Origin: Mycobacterium sp. SMC-8
GTDB taxonomy: Bacteria; Actinomycetota; Actinomycetes; Mycobacteriales; Mycobacteriaceae
Assembly (NCBI RefSeq): GCF_025263565.1
Contig: NZ_CP079865.1
Span: 1,302,001 to 1,366,000, forward strand
Reading direction: 5' to 3'
Length of the DNA: 64,000 bases
The notes below the pieces were generated by a model. It did no database searches. It was given only the letters and a program-made list of their open reading frames with translations, and had not been told where the DNA came from. Of this stretch, positions 44,026 to 52,940 are shown in pieces (positions within the stretch are counted from its first letter, which is position 1; each line of letters opens with the position of its first letter). The translations under genes and the position numbers were made by a program.

Positions 44026-44289
44026 GCATCACCCCCGATCGGCCTACAGTTCAGCTGCGGGGGTTCCCCTCCGCACCGCGGATTAGTCCTCGCGATCCCG
44101 GCGGGTGAGGCGCATTGCGCAGCAGCCCGCCGGTCTTCTCGTTCATCCATCCGCAGCCCCGGTCCGGCCACATCCAGCAGCCACCGCGCCACCTCCGGCC
44201 GGGTCAGCGCGCGGTGTCCGGGACGTTCGACACTAGTTCTTCGTCGCTCATCCCGGTGACGGTACGCGCGCGGCGGGTACCCAGCGCGG
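44026..44289. other. 264-bp region without a clear gene
   Basis: It separates the MTHFR-like gene (minus) from the ZIP transporter (plus). A minus-strand start at about 44250 gives only 15 codons (MSDEELVSNVPDTAR), but a shifted frame continues with ALTRPEVARWLLDVAG, so this may be the remnant of a small gene. I see no promoter consensus. Confidence 0.35.
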
Positions 44290-45021
44290 GTGTTGACTGC
44301 TGCGCTGTTCGGGATCACCGCATCGAGCGCGCTGGTGATCGGAGCCCTCGTCGGCGTCCGGTGGGATCTGCCCAAGAAGGTGACCGGCGTGCTGCTGGCC
44401 TTCGCCAGCGGCGCGCTGATCTCCGCGCTGGCCTTCGAATTGTTCGAAGACGCGTTCCAGCTGGGCGGGGCGCTGCACTCCGGACTCGGCCTGCTCGGCG
44501 GCGCGGCCGCGTTCGTCGTGGCCGACAGCCTGCTCGACCGCTACATCAGCGGGAGCTCCGGCCCCCAGCAACGCGAAGTGGTGTCTGACGGCGCGGGCCG
44601 CGGGGTCGGACTGGCGTTGCTGGCCGCAGTCACCCTGGACGGCGTTCCCGAGAACCTGGCGCTCGGTGTCTCCCTCGTCGGTGGAGCGTCGCTGTCCTTG
44701 CTGGTCGCGATCTTCCTCTCGAATTTTCCCGAGGCCCTGGTCGGCGGGATGTCGATGCGCAAATCCGGGATGAGCGGACGGGCGGTCATCGGAGTGTGGC
44801 TGGGGTGCGCCGCGCTGCTCGCCGCCGCGGTGGTGGTCGGTCGGGTCACCGCCGGTCAGCTCAGCGAACCGGTGCTGGCGCTGGCACTCGCGTTCGCCGG
44901 CGGCGCGGTGCTGGCCTCACTGGCCGACACGCTGATGCCCGAGGCGTTCGAACACGGCCGCCCGCTCAACGCGTTCGCGACCGCCGGCGGGTTCTTCCTG
45001 TCCTTCGTGCTGGCGGGCTGA
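44290..45021 (+). CDS. ZIP-family metal transporter
   Basis: A 243-residue membrane protein with about eight helices. The metal-path helices read AAVTLDGVPENLALGVSLV and FLSNFPEALVGGMSM, the paired motifs of ZIP permeases, which import Zn2+, Fe2+ or Mn2+. The GTG start at 44290 (VLTAALFG). It stands alone between the methyl/glycosyl cluster and the cellulase gene. Confidence 0.82.
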   Translation: MLTAALFGITASSALVIGALVGVRWDLPKKVTGVLLAFASGALISALAFELFEDAFQLGGALHSGLGLLGGAAAFVVADSLLDRYISGSSGPQQREVVSDGAGRGVGLALLAAVTLDGVPENLALGVSLVGGASLSLLVAIFLSNFPEALVGGMSMRKSGMSGRAVIGVWLGCAALLAAAVVVGRVTAGQLSEPVLALALAFAGGAVLASLADTLMPEAFEHGRPLNAFATAGGFFLSFVLAG

Positions 45022-45030
45022 CCGCACGGG

Positions 45031-46023
45031 CTACCAGCCGGCGGTGCGGGCCAGGTCGATGGCGTACTGGCTGACGAACGTGCCTGCGCTGGGCGCGCCG
45101 CGGCAGGCGCCGTCGGACTCACCGGGCCGCTTGACCCACAGGAACGCGTCGACCATGGGGTTGCCGGTGTCCGTGGTGGGGCGCGCACCGAGGGCGCGAC
45201 CGCTCGGGTTGCACCAATAGAGATCGTCGCCTTCGACCGGCCCGGCGCCGTTGCGCGACGTGTCGACGACAAACGGCTTGCCGCCCGTCATCCCCGAGAT
45301 CGCGCCGCCGTAGCCCACCGACTCCTCGGTGGTGAAGAAGTTCGCCGTGTTGAGGCTGAAGCCGCGGGCCTTCTCGATGCCCACCTGGTTCAGCCGGCCG
45401 GCCATCACGTCCGCGGCGACCCAGCGCGGGTGACCGGCGTCGACGTACACCGCGGTGCCCGGGTTGCGGGTCAGGGTGTCGACGGCGTAGCGGATCAGCT
45501 CGATCCGCTCCTGCTGCTGACCGGGGGACAGACAGTCGATCATGGCCAGCGCGTCGGGCTCGAGGATGACCGCCGCGCGCCCGGACCCGATGGCCGCCGC
45601 GACACCGTCGATCCAGGACCGGTACCCCCCGGCCGAGCCGAAGCCGCCCGCGGCGTAGCTGCCGCAGTCACGGTTGGGGATGCCGTAGAGCGCCAGCACC
45701 GGCATGGTGCCGGCGGCCTGGGCGGTGGCGATGTACTTGGCGTCCACCGCCGGGGTGGAGATGTGGTCCATCCAGTACGCGGTCGGGGTGTTCACGACGG
45801 CGGCCAGCAGCGGATCCGGGTTGCCCGCGGCGGCACGCGTCCCCTTCGAGTTGGGGTTGACGTAGAACGGCAGGCCGACCAACGGGTTCGCCTCGGCGGC
45901 CAGCCGCACCGCGGGCGCGGCGGCCGGGGCGGGTTCGGTGACCAGGACGGCGCCGGCGACAGCCGCGACGGCGGCGCAGGGGGCGATCAGGCGGGCGAGC
46001 ACAGCAACGGCGGAAAACGTCAC
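45031..46023 (-). CDS. Secreted GH6 cellulase
   Basis: A 330-residue family 6 glycoside hydrolase resembling mycobacterial CelA1. The signal peptide VTFSAVAVLARLIAPCAAVAAVAGAVL ends near APAAA. Catalytic region motifs: LALYGIPNRDCGSYAAGG, VILEPDALAMI (catalytic acid Asp) and VYVDAGHPRWV, FVVDTSRNGAGP, WVKRPGESDG. It cleaves beta-1,4-glucan. The GTG at 46023 is the start; upstream in-frame sequence does not look like a signal peptide. Confidence 0.88.
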   Translation of the reverse strand: MTFSAVAVLARLIAPCAAVAAVAGAVLVTEPAPAAAPAVRLAAEANPLVGLPFYVNPNSKGTRAAAGNPDPLLAAVVNTPTAYWMDHISTPAVDAKYIATAQAAGTMPVLALYGIPNRDCGSYAAGGFGSAGGYRSWIDGVAAAIGSGRAAVILEPDALAMIDCLSPGQQQERIELIRYAVDTLTRNPGTAVYVDAGHPRWVAADVMAGRLNQVGIEKARGFSLNTANFFTTEESVGYGGAISGMTGGKPFVVDTSRNGAGPVEGDDLYWCNPSGRALGARPTTDTGNPMVDAFLWVKRPGESDGACRGAPSAGTFVSQYAIDLARTAGW

Positions 46024-46133
46024 GCGAGAAAACTTAGTGGGGCTGTGCAGCGAGTGCCAACCGCCGTCGAGGTGGGTACTCCCCTTCGCGGGCCGGCGCC
46101 GATGCCGCCCCTCGACGGAATCGAGGACCACGG

Positions 46134-47234
46134 GTGCTGCGAATCGCGCTGATCGCCCACAATCACTTCCCCATCCGCGAACCCTTCGCCGGCGGCCTGG
46201 AAGCTCACGTGTGGCATCTGACTCGCGCGCTGGTCGGTCTGGGCCATCGGGTAACCCTGTTCGCCGCTCAGGGCACGGACCCGGGGTTCACCCATCCCGG
46301 GTTGACCGTGCGCGCGCTGCCGCGCAGCGAAGCCGCCGCGGTTCCGTTCCCGCTACCGGGCGCGGTGAAGCAGTCCCGGCACGACGCGTACGTCGCGGTG
46401 ATGTCCGAGCTCACCGAGGACCACCCGTGGCGTTTCGACGTGATCCATAACCACAGCCTGCATTACGTTCCGATCCGGTGGGCGCCGTACCTGCGCACCC
46501 CGATGCTGACCACGCTGCACACCCCGCCCCTCCCCCTGCTCGAGGCGGCGATCGGGTCGATGAAGGATTCGGACCTCGCCTTCGCCGCGGTCAGTCGCAA
46601 CGCCGCGGACGCGTGGGCGCACGTCGGCATCGAGCGGCTGGCGGTCGTCCCCAACGGGGTCGACGTGTCGCGGTGGCCGCTGGGCGCCGGTGGCGGCCGG
46701 TATCTGGTGTGGTCGGGGCGGATCGTCCCCGAGAAGGCGCCGCACCTGGCGATCGACGCGGCGGTGCGGTCGGGTCACCACCTCACGCTGGCCGGCCCGA
46801 CCGTCGACGCCGAGTACTTCCGGCGCCGGATCGAGCCCCATCTGGGCGACAGGGTGCGCTACGCCGGACACCTCGACCAGCGAAGTCTGGCGTCGCTGGT
46901 GGGTGGCGCCGCGGCGGCGCTGGTCACCCCGCGGTGGAATGAACCGTACGGGCAGGTGGTCGCCGAAGCGCTGTCGTGCGGCACTCCGGTGGTCGCCTTC
47001 GCCCGCGGCGGCGTCCCCGAACTGGTCGACCGGGATTGCGGACGCCTGGTCCCACCCGAGGACACCGCGGCGATGGCCGCGGCGATCCCCGACGCCGCCG
47101 CGCTGTGCCGGACGACGGTACGCGCGAAGGCCGTCGCGAGACACAGTGTCGCGACGATGGCCGACCGGTACGTCGCGCTCTACCGCGACCTCATCGACCG
47201 GGCCGTGCGCCGCAGGCTCGACCGACCGGCGTGA
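46134..47234 (+). CDS. GT4 glycosyltransferase, paralogue of the 39852-41090 gene
   Basis: A 366-residue GT-B enzyme: EPFAGGLEAHVWHLTRAL, FDVIHNHSLHYVPI, VWSGRIVPEKAPHLAIDAA, RWNEPYGQVVAEALSCGTPVVAFARGGVPEL. It shares nearly all of these blocks with the glycosyltransferase at 39852-41090, so the two arose by duplication. GTG 46134. It ends cleanly (RRRLDRPA), which shows where the other copy should end. Acceptor unknown. Confidence 0.87.
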   Translation: MLRIALIAHNHFPIREPFAGGLEAHVWHLTRALVGLGHRVTLFAAQGTDPGFTHPGLTVRALPRSEAAAVPFPLPGAVKQSRHDAYVAVMSELTEDHPWRFDVIHNHSLHYVPIRWAPYLRTPMLTTLHTPPLPLLEAAIGSMKDSDLAFAAVSRNAADAWAHVGIERLAVVPNGVDVSRWPLGAGGGRYLVWSGRIVPEKAPHLAIDAAVRSGHHLTLAGPTVDAEYFRRRIEPHLGDRVRYAGHLDQRSLASLVGGAAAALVTPRWNEPYGQVVAEALSCGTPVVAFARGGVPELVDRDCGRLVPPEDTAAMAAAIPDAAALCRTTVRAKAVARHSVATMADRYVALYRDLIDRAVRRRLDRPA

Positions 47235-47274
47235 GTGCGGGTCCGCCCTGCGCCGCTCAGTATCGTGTCCCGTG

Positions 47275-48954
47275 ATGGGTGCCGATCGATCCGACGGGGC
47301 AGCGCGGCGCCGGCGCGCGTTGCACTTCGCCCTGAAGGGGCGCCGTGAGCCCGCGTCGGGCGCCGGCCAGCGCCGACGCACCTCCGGCGGGCTGAGCGAG
47401 CGGCACACCCGCAAGGTTCTCGACCTGACCATCCGGCTCGCCGAGGTGATGCTGTCGTCCGGCTCGGGCACCGCGGACGTCGTCGCCACCGCCCAGGACG
47501 TCGCGCAGGCTTACCAGCTCACCGACTGCGTGGTGGACGTCTTCGTCACCACCATCTTCGTGTCCGCGCTGCCCACCGCCGACAGCCCGCCGGTCACCAT
47601 CGTGCGGGCGGTGCAGGCACGCTCCACCGACTACACGCGGCTCGCCGACCTCGACCGGTTGGTCCGCAGGATCACCTCGGGCGGGGTATCGGTCGATGAG
47701 GCCCACGAGGCGATGGACGAGCTGAGCGAGCAGCCGCACCCCTACCCCCGCTGGATCGCGACCGCGGGGTGGGCCGGCTTCGCCCTCGGCATCGCGATGC
47801 TGCTCGGCGGTACCTGGCTGACCTGCATCCTGGCCGCGGTCACCTCGGTGCTGATCGACCGCAGCAGCCGGCTGCTCAACAAGCTGGGCACCCCGCTGTT
47901 CTTCCAGCAGGCGGCGGGGGCGCTGATCGCGACGTTGATCGCCGTGGCCGCGTTCCTGTTCGCCGGGCAGGGCCCGACCGCGCTGGTGGCCACCGGGATC
48001 GTGATGTTGCTGGCGGGCATGACCCTGGTCGGCTCGGTGCAGGACGCGCTGACCGGATACATGCTCACTGCGGTGGCCCGGCTCGGCGACGTGCTGTTCT
48101 TGACCCTCGGCATCGTCGTCGGCATCCTGGCCGGTTTGCAGATCGCCGCCCTGGCCGGCATCGAGATCCAACTCCGTGTCGACGCGACCGAGTACTTCGT
48201 ACTGCCCACCACGCCGACACAGATCGTGCTGGCGGTGACGGGCGCGGCGCTGGCGGGTGCCTGTCTGGTCATCGCGAGCTACGCCAAATGGCGGTCCGTG
48301 CTGACCGCGGGCATCGCGGCAGGTCTCGCCGAGGCCGTGTTGATCGGCCTCGGCAGCGCCGGTTTCGGCCAGGTCGTCGCGACCGGCACCGCAGCGGTGG
48401 GTGTCGGCCTCCTGGCCACCGTGATCTCGATTCGGCGGCAGGCGCCCGCGCTGGTCACCGCGACTGCCGGCATCACCCCGATGCTGCCGGGCATGGCCGT
48501 CTTCCGGGCGGTGTTCTACTTCGCCGTGGAGCGGGATTTCACCGCGGGCATGGCGCAGGCACTCGCGGCGGCGGCCACTGCGCTGGCGATCGGCGCCGGC
48601 GTGGTCATGGGTGAGCTGGCCGGCTCGCCGCTTCGTTACCGCGCCGGGCGGATCAGCGACTTCCTGCGGGTGGAGGGCCCGCCCGGGCTCCGGCGCGCGG
48701 TCGGCAACGTGGTGGCACTCCGCCCCGCCGCAGATCAGCAACCAGGCCGCAGCCCTCACCAGCGGTCGTGGAGCGTCGCGCTGGAACCCGAGTTGTCGGA
48801 CACCAAGGCCGAGCCTGATTCCGGCAGGGAAGATCCAGCCCCGGACGATGAGCACCACACGAGCGATGACGTCCGGGATGTTGAGCCCCGGCAGATAACG
48901 AGCAAGCGCTTCTCATGTCCACCACCCACGAAGACCCACCACCGGGAGTCCTGA
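47275..48954 (+). CDS. Threonine/serine exporter, ThrE family
   Basis: A 559-residue membrane protein. The N-terminal cytosolic ThrE domain (LDLTIRLAEVMLSSGSGTADVVATAQDVAQAY) is followed by about ten hydrophobic helices, covering both the ThrE (DUF1212) and ThrE_2 parts. It resembles the amino-acid exporters of corynebacteria and mycobacteria. ATG 47275. The last 13 codons overlap the next gene and the hydrophilic tail is of low complexity, so the exact end could have drifted. Confidence 0.82.
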   Translation: MGADRSDGAARRRRALHFALKGRREPASGAGQRRRTSGGLSERHTRKVLDLTIRLAEVMLSSGSGTADVVATAQDVAQAYQLTDCVVDVFVTTIFVSALPTADSPPVTIVRAVQARSTDYTRLADLDRLVRRITSGGVSVDEAHEAMDELSEQPHPYPRWIATAGWAGFALGIAMLLGGTWLTCILAAVTSVLIDRSSRLLNKLGTPLFFQQAAGALIATLIAVAAFLFAGQGPTALVATGIVMLLAGMTLVGSVQDALTGYMLTAVARLGDVLFLTLGIVVGILAGLQIAALAGIEIQLRVDATEYFVLPTTPTQIVLAVTGAALAGACLVIASYAKWRSVLTAGIAAGLAEAVLIGLGSAGFGQVVATGTAAVGVGLLATVISIRRQAPALVTATAGITPMLPGMAVFRAVFYFAVERDFTAGMAQALAAAATALAIGAGVVMGELAGSPLRYRAGRISDFLRVEGPPGLRRAVGNVVALRPAADQQPGRSPHQRSWSVALEPELSDTKAEPDSGREDPAPDDEHHTSDDVRDVEPRQITSKRFSCPPPTKTHHRES

Positions 48955-50276
48955 AGAAGGCCATCACCGCGTCGGCGATCGGCAACGCGACCGAATGGTT
49001 CGACTACGGCATCTACGCCTACGGCGTCACCTATATCTCGGCGGCGATCTTCCCCGGGGACGCCGCCAGCGCGACGTTGCTGGCGTTGATGACGTTCGCG
49101 GTGTCCTTCCTCGTCCGTCCACTGGGTGGATTCGTCTGGGGACCGCTCGGTGACCGGCTGGGCCGCAAGCGGGTGCTGGCGATGACGATCGTGCTGATGG
49201 CCGGGGCCACGTTCTGCGTCGGACTGGTGCCCAGCTACGACATGATCGGGATGTGGGCACCGTTCCTGCTGGTGCTGCTCCGCATGATCCAGGGCTTCTC
49301 TACCGGCGGTGAGTACGGGGGCGCCGCCACGTTCATGGCCGAGTACGCGCCGAGCCGGCGCCGCGGGCTGCTCGGCAGCTTCCTCGAGTTCGGCACCCTC
49401 GGCGGGTTTTCACTGGGCGCGCTGCTGATGCTGGGCTGCTCCCTGGTCCTCAGCGACGAGCAGATGCACGCCTGGGGTTGGCGGCTGCCGTTCCTGGTGG
49501 CCGCGCCACTCGGCCTGATCGGGCTCTATTTGCGGTCACGGCTGGAGGACACCCCGGTGTTCCGGGAGCTCGAGGAGAAGGGTGAGACGGAATCGGAGAC
49601 CACCGCTCAGTTCCGCGATCTGCTGGGCCGGTACTGGCGGCCGATCCTGCAGTTGGGCGGACTGGTGGTCGCGCTGAACGTCGTGAACTACACCCTGCTG
49701 ACCTACATGCCGACGTACCTGGAGACCAAGATCGGGCTGACGCCGGACCAGTCGCTGATCGTGCCGGTCATCGGCATGCTGTCGATGATGGTGTTCGTCC
49801 CCTTCGCCGGACTGCTCAGTGACCGGGTGGGACGCAAGCCGTTGTGGTGGTTCTCGTTGGTCGGTCTGTTCGTCGCCGCCGTGCCGATGTTCCTGTTGAT
49901 GGGCACCAACCTATGGGGCGCGGTGATCGGCTACGCGCTCCTTGGGCTGCTGTACGTGCCGCAGCTGGCGACGATCTCGGCGACGTTCCCGGCGATGTTC
50001 CCCACCCAGGTGCGCTACGCCGGATTCGCGATCGCCTACAACGTGTCGACGTCGCTGTTCGGCGGCACCGCACCGGCGGTCAACGACTGGCTCATCGGCG
50101 AGACCGGCGACCTGCTGTTCCCCGCCTACTACATGATGGGCGCGTGCGTCATCGGCGCCATCGCACTGCTCAAGGTGCCCGAGACCGCACGGTGCCCGAT
50201 CGGCGGGACCGTCACGCCGGGCACCGACGAGGCGCCGGACCCGGTGCCGTTCGAGAGCGCGCGCAGCGGGGGCTGA
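48915..50276 (+). CDS. MHS-type MFS transporter (ProP/KgtP-like)
   Basis: A 453-residue twelve-helix permease of the metabolite:H+ symporter group. Diagnostics: ASAIGNATEWFDYGIYAYG at the start, GPLGDRLGRKRVLAMT and LSDRVGRKPLWW as the two MFS loop motifs, and MIQGFSTGGEYGGAATFMAEYAPSRRRG. The family imports proline, betaine, dicarboxylates and similar compounds. The start at 48915 overlaps the ThrE end by 40 bases. Confidence 0.85.
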   Translation: MSTTHEDPPPGVLKKAITASAIGNATEWFDYGIYAYGVTYISAAIFPGDAASATLLALMTFAVSFLVRPLGGFVWGPLGDRLGRKRVLAMTIVLMAGATFCVGLVPSYDMIGMWAPFLLVLLRMIQGFSTGGEYGGAATFMAEYAPSRRRGLLGSFLEFGTLGGFSLGALLMLGCSLVLSDEQMHAWGWRLPFLVAAPLGLIGLYLRSRLEDTPVFRELEEKGETESETTAQFRDLLGRYWRPILQLGGLVVALNVVNYTLLTYMPTYLETKIGLTPDQSLIVPVIGMLSMMVFVPFAGLLSDRVGRKPLWWFSLVGLFVAAVPMFLLMGTNLWGAVIGYALLGLLYVPQLATISATFPAMFPTQVRYAGFAIAYNVSTSLFGGTAPAVNDWLIGETGDLLFPAYYMMGACVIGAIALLKVPETARCPIGGTVTPGTDEAPDPVPFESARSGG

Positions 50277-50434
50277 GCATGGGCGCTTGAGCGTCGGGCC
50301 ATGCGGAACACCCTGGCGGGTTCTTCCGGACGTCGATGCGCCCCAATTGCCACAGGAAGCCGCGGTTTTCAGTGAATGGGCGAGTAGACCTCTGGAAAAG
50401 GCGGATTCCTGTGACTCATGCGGTGTCGCGGGAA

Positions 50435-50495
50435 ACATAGCCGTCGCCGACATCGGGCTGCGTGACGCACTCACGGCTATGTGCGTGACGTACTC
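50435..50495. promoter_or_regulatory. Inverted and direct repeats upstream of the MarR gene
   Basis: ACATAGCCGT (50435-50444) and ACGGCTATGT (50473-50482) are perfect 10-bp inverted repeats 28 bases apart. Overlapping them, TGCGTGACGCACTC (50459-50472) and TGCGTGACGTACTC (50482-50495) are direct repeats with one mismatch and a 23-bp period. The block lies 30-90 bases before the MarR start and is probably a control region. Its use by MarR itself is not shown. Confidence 0.5.
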
Positions 50496-50524
50496 TGACC
50501 GCGAGATCAACGGAGGTAAGCGCG

Positions 50525-50956
50525 GTGAGGGCCGATCAACGTCGTGCGGTGGAAGTTGCCGACGCGTTCGGCCGTGCCGCCAAGTCGGTGGTGCGGTCGT
50601 TCGACGAGCGCCTCGGCGAGCACGGCGTGTCGACGCCGCGATCCAAGTTGCTTGCCGAAGTCCAACGGCTGCAACCGGTTCGGCTGGCCGATCTGGCCCG
50701 CGCGGTGGGTGTCACGCAGGGCACCGCGTCCAGCCTCGTCGACGCGCTGGTGCGTGACGGGCTGATCGAGCGGGCGCCCGACGCGAATGACCGCCGCGCG
50801 GTCCGGTTGACGACGACGCCGGCCGGGGCAGCACAGGCAAAGCGCTGGCTGGCCGATTACGCCGCGGCCGCGCACGAGTTGCTGAAGGGGTTGACCCGCG
50901 ACGAGCAGGAGACCCTGACCCGACTCCTCACCAAGCTCGCCGACAGCCTGAGCTGA
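50525..50956 (+). CDS. MarR-family regulator
   Basis: A 143-residue winged-helix repressor (LADLARAVGVTQGTASSLVDALVRDGLIERAPDANDRRAVRLTTTPAG). The recognition helix and the DxRxxR-type wing are both intact. GTG 50525 has a good ribosome-binding site (GGAGG at 50513-50517). It precedes the aldo-keto reductase, whose promoter carries a 12-bp palindrome of MarR-operator type, so it likely regulates that gene. Confidence 0.87.
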   Translation: MRADQRRAVEVADAFGRAAKSVVRSFDERLGEHGVSTPRSKLLAEVQRLQPVRLADLARAVGVTQGTASSLVDALVRDGLIERAPDANDRRAVRLTTTPAGAAQAKRWLADYAAAAHELLKGLTRDEQETLTRLLTKLADSLS

Positions 50957-51009
50957 GCACCGCCCCACACCGAGGGCTCCGAAGCGTTCATCGGTGCCGG
51001 CCACGTCCG

Positions 51010-51038
51010 TTGACACCCTTGACCTCTCGCCATATAGT
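51010..51038 (+). promoter_or_regulatory. Consensus sigma-70/SigA-type promoter
   Basis: TTGACA at 51010-51015 and TATAGT at 51033-51038 are separated by exactly 17 bases, one of the clearest promoters in the window. Transcription would start near 51045, just before the palindrome and the aldo-keto reductase gene at 51075. Confidence 0.75.
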
Positions 51039-51052
51039 TCGAGGCACAATAG

Positions 51053-51064
51053 TTTGATATCAAA
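51053..51064. promoter_or_regulatory. MarR-type operator palindrome
   Basis: TTTGATATCAAA is a perfect 12-bp palindrome placed 15 bases after the -10 element and 10 bases before ATG 51075, overlapping the expected transcript start. TTGATATCAA-like sites are common for MarR proteins, and a MarR gene ends 96 bases upstream. Confidence 0.65.
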
Positions 51065-51074
51065 GGAGTTGTCG

Positions 51075-51932
51075 ATGAGCTCGCCATCCACGTTCACACT
51101 CGGAAAGTACGAGGTTCACCGCGTCGGATTCGGCGCGATGCAGCTGCCCGGACCCGGCGTGTTCGGACCTCCGCGCGATCATGACCAGGCGATCGCCGTG
51201 CTGCGGCGCGCCGTCGAACTCGGCGTCGACCACATCGACACCGCACAGATCTACGGGCCCGATGTCGCCAACGAACTGATCAGAGAGGCGCTGCACCCGT
51301 ACCCGGACAACCTTGCGCTGGTCAGCAAGGTCGGGGGCACCCGCGACGACCAGGCCAACTGGCTGCCCGCGCAGCAGCCGGAGCAACTGCGCCGCGACAT
51401 CGAAGTCAACCTCGACACCTTGGAGACCGATCAGCTGGCAGCGGTGAATCTGCGGATCTTCGACAGCGGTGAGCCGGGTGCGGTTGACCGCCCGCTGTTC
51501 GACCGTCAGCTCGACGCGATGATCGCCGCGCGCGACGAGGGCCTCATCGCCGGTATCGGATTGAGCAACATCAGCCGCGAGCATCTCGAAATCGCCTTGG
51601 AGCGCACCGATATCGTGTGCGTGCAGAACGCGTACAACCTGGCTGACCGCTCGTCACAGCCGGTGCTCGATCTGTGCGTCGAGCGCGGAATCGCGTTCGT
51701 ACCGTTCTTCCCGCTGGGTTCGGCGTTCGCCCCCGACAATCCGGTGCTCGGCAACGCGACGGTGCGGCGCCTGGCCGCCGAACTGGATCGCACGCCGGCA
51801 CAGATCGCGCTGGCGTGGACGCTGAAGCAGGCGCCGAACGTGTTGCTGATTCCCGGCACGTCGTCGGTGGCGCACCTGGAGGAGAACATGGCCGTCGCGC
51901 AGATCGAGCTGCCCGACGACATCTCTTGGTAG
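51075..51932 (+). CDS. Aldo/keto reductase family protein
   Basis: A 285-residue (beta/alpha)8 protein. It contains GFGAMQLPGPGVFG, DHIDTAQIYGPDVAN (Asp and Tyr of the AKR tetrad) and LVSKVGG (Lys). The position usually holding the catalytic His reads LAAVNLRIFD, that is Arg in its place, as in YdbC-like members. The ribosome-binding site AAAGGAG precedes ATG 51075. It likely reduces an aldehyde under control of the adjacent MarR regulator. Confidence 0.85.
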   Translation: MSSPSTFTLGKYEVHRVGFGAMQLPGPGVFGPPRDHDQAIAVLRRAVELGVDHIDTAQIYGPDVANELIREALHPYPDNLALVSKVGGTRDDQANWLPAQQPEQLRRDIEVNLDTLETDQLAAVNLRIFDSGEPGAVDRPLFDRQLDAMIAARDEGLIAGIGLSNISREHLEIALERTDIVCVQNAYNLADRSSQPVLDLCVERGIAFVPFFPLGSAFAPDNPVLGNATVRRLAAELDRTPAQIALAWTLKQAPNVLLIPGTSSVAHLEENMAVAQIELPDDISW

Positions 51933-51941
51933 ACACTTTTC

Positions 51942-52367
51942 ATGGCCCCGACGCGCAGCGTGACCCTGGAAACGCTCGGGGCGTGGGTCATCAAGTGCAA
52001 CCCGAACAAGACCCCGCTCGCGCCGATGCTTGCCGCCGGCGAGGCCAAACGCATCTGGTGTATCGCCGGCAACTACCGGTCTCGACTCATCCGGCCGGGC
52101 CACCGGGTCCTGTTCTGGGTGTCGTCACACCCCGAGCGGGGATTCTGGGGCGACGGTCGCGTCACCGGCCGGCCCGTCGCCGAGGGGGGCGGGCTGCAGC
52201 TGCCCGTACGCATTCCGCTGCTGCGCGAGCCGCTCACCGCGGTGAGGTTGTCGTCGATCTCCACGCTGGCGTCGATGGAGGTGTTCCGCTCCCCTCAGCA
52301 GGCCAATCCGTCGTGGGTGAGCGCGGCCGAACTGGCAGCCATCGACACACTATTGGCCCGGCTCTGA
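51942..52367 (+). CDS. EVE/PUA-like domain protein
   Basis: A 141-residue protein (GAWVIKCNPNKTPLAPMLAAGEAKRIWCIAGNYRSRLIRPGHRVLFWVSSHPERGFWGDGRVTG). The W-x-x-K, W-C and RPGHRVLFWVS blocks fit the EVE domain, a fold that binds modified DNA or RNA bases in other systems. No nuclease is linked to it here. It lies 9 bases after the aldo-keto reductase and is likely co-transcribed. Confidence 0.65.
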   Translation: MAPTRSVTLETLGAWVIKCNPNKTPLAPMLAAGEAKRIWCIAGNYRSRLIRPGHRVLFWVSSHPERGFWGDGRVTGRPVAEGGGLQLPVRIPLLREPLTAVRLSSISTLASMEVFRSPQQANPSWVSAAELAAIDTLLARL

Positions 52368-52434
52368 AGGGTTGCATCGCCTCGTACGGGATACACCGGG
52401 AATACCCATAGGAATCACGATCGTTGGAGGCAGC

Positions 52435-52884
52435 GTGAGCGAACAAGCAGAGTTGAGTCCCACCGACTGGGTCCGCGACCAGACCAAGCGCATCCTGGAG
52501 CAAGGCACCACCGACGGCGTCGAAATTCTCGACCGCCCGGTCGTGCTGTACACCACCACCGGTGCGCAGTCGGGCAAGAAACGCTACGTGCCGTTGATGC
52601 GCGTCGAGGAGAACGGCCGCTACGCAATGGTGGCGTCCAAGGGCGGCGATCCGAAGCACCCCAGCTGGTACTTCAACGTCAAGGCCAACCCCGCGGTCAC
52701 CGTCCAGGACGGTGACAAGGTAGTGGAGGGCACCGCCCGTGAGCTCGACGGCGACGAACGCGAGCATTGGTGGAAGCTGGCCGTCGCGGCGTTCCCGCCG
52801 TACGCCGAGTACCAGACCAAAACCGAGCGACAGATCCCGGTCTTCCTCATCGAGCCGGTCGAGTCGGACCGACCCGCGGAATAG
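52435..52884 (+). CDS. Ddn-family deazaflavin (F420)-dependent nitroreductase
   Basis: A 149-residue split-barrel protein (PVVLYTTTGAQSGKKRYVPLMRVEENGRYAMVASKGGDPKHPSWYFNVKANP). The TTGAxSGKxRxxPL and GGxPxHPxWYxNxxANP motifs define the Ddn family, F420H2-dependent enzymes of mycobacteria. GTG 52435 is preceded by TGGAGG. It reduces quinones or nitro compounds; the natural substrate is not known. Confidence 0.87.
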   Translation: MSEQAELSPTDWVRDQTKRILEQGTTDGVEILDRPVVLYTTTGAQSGKKRYVPLMRVEENGRYAMVASKGGDPKHPSWYFNVKANPAVTVQDGDKVVEGTARELDGDEREHWWKLAVAAFPPYAEYQTKTERQIPVFLIEPVESDRPAE

Positions 52885-52940
52885 CCTTCCTGGTCGCGGT
52901 TACACCCTGCGGGGGAGCCCTGGCTTCACGCTCGCGGGGT

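Noticed and set aside
47257..48858. 533-codon minus-strand frame opposite ThrE
   Set aside because: His/Arg/Gly-rich shadow; the plus strand encodes a membrane exporter with clear motifs.
51942..52367. EVE-domain protein as part of a restriction or anti-phage system
   Set aside because: No nuclease, methyltransferase or helicase is coupled to it; the neighbours are an aldo-keto reductase and a Ddn-family protein.
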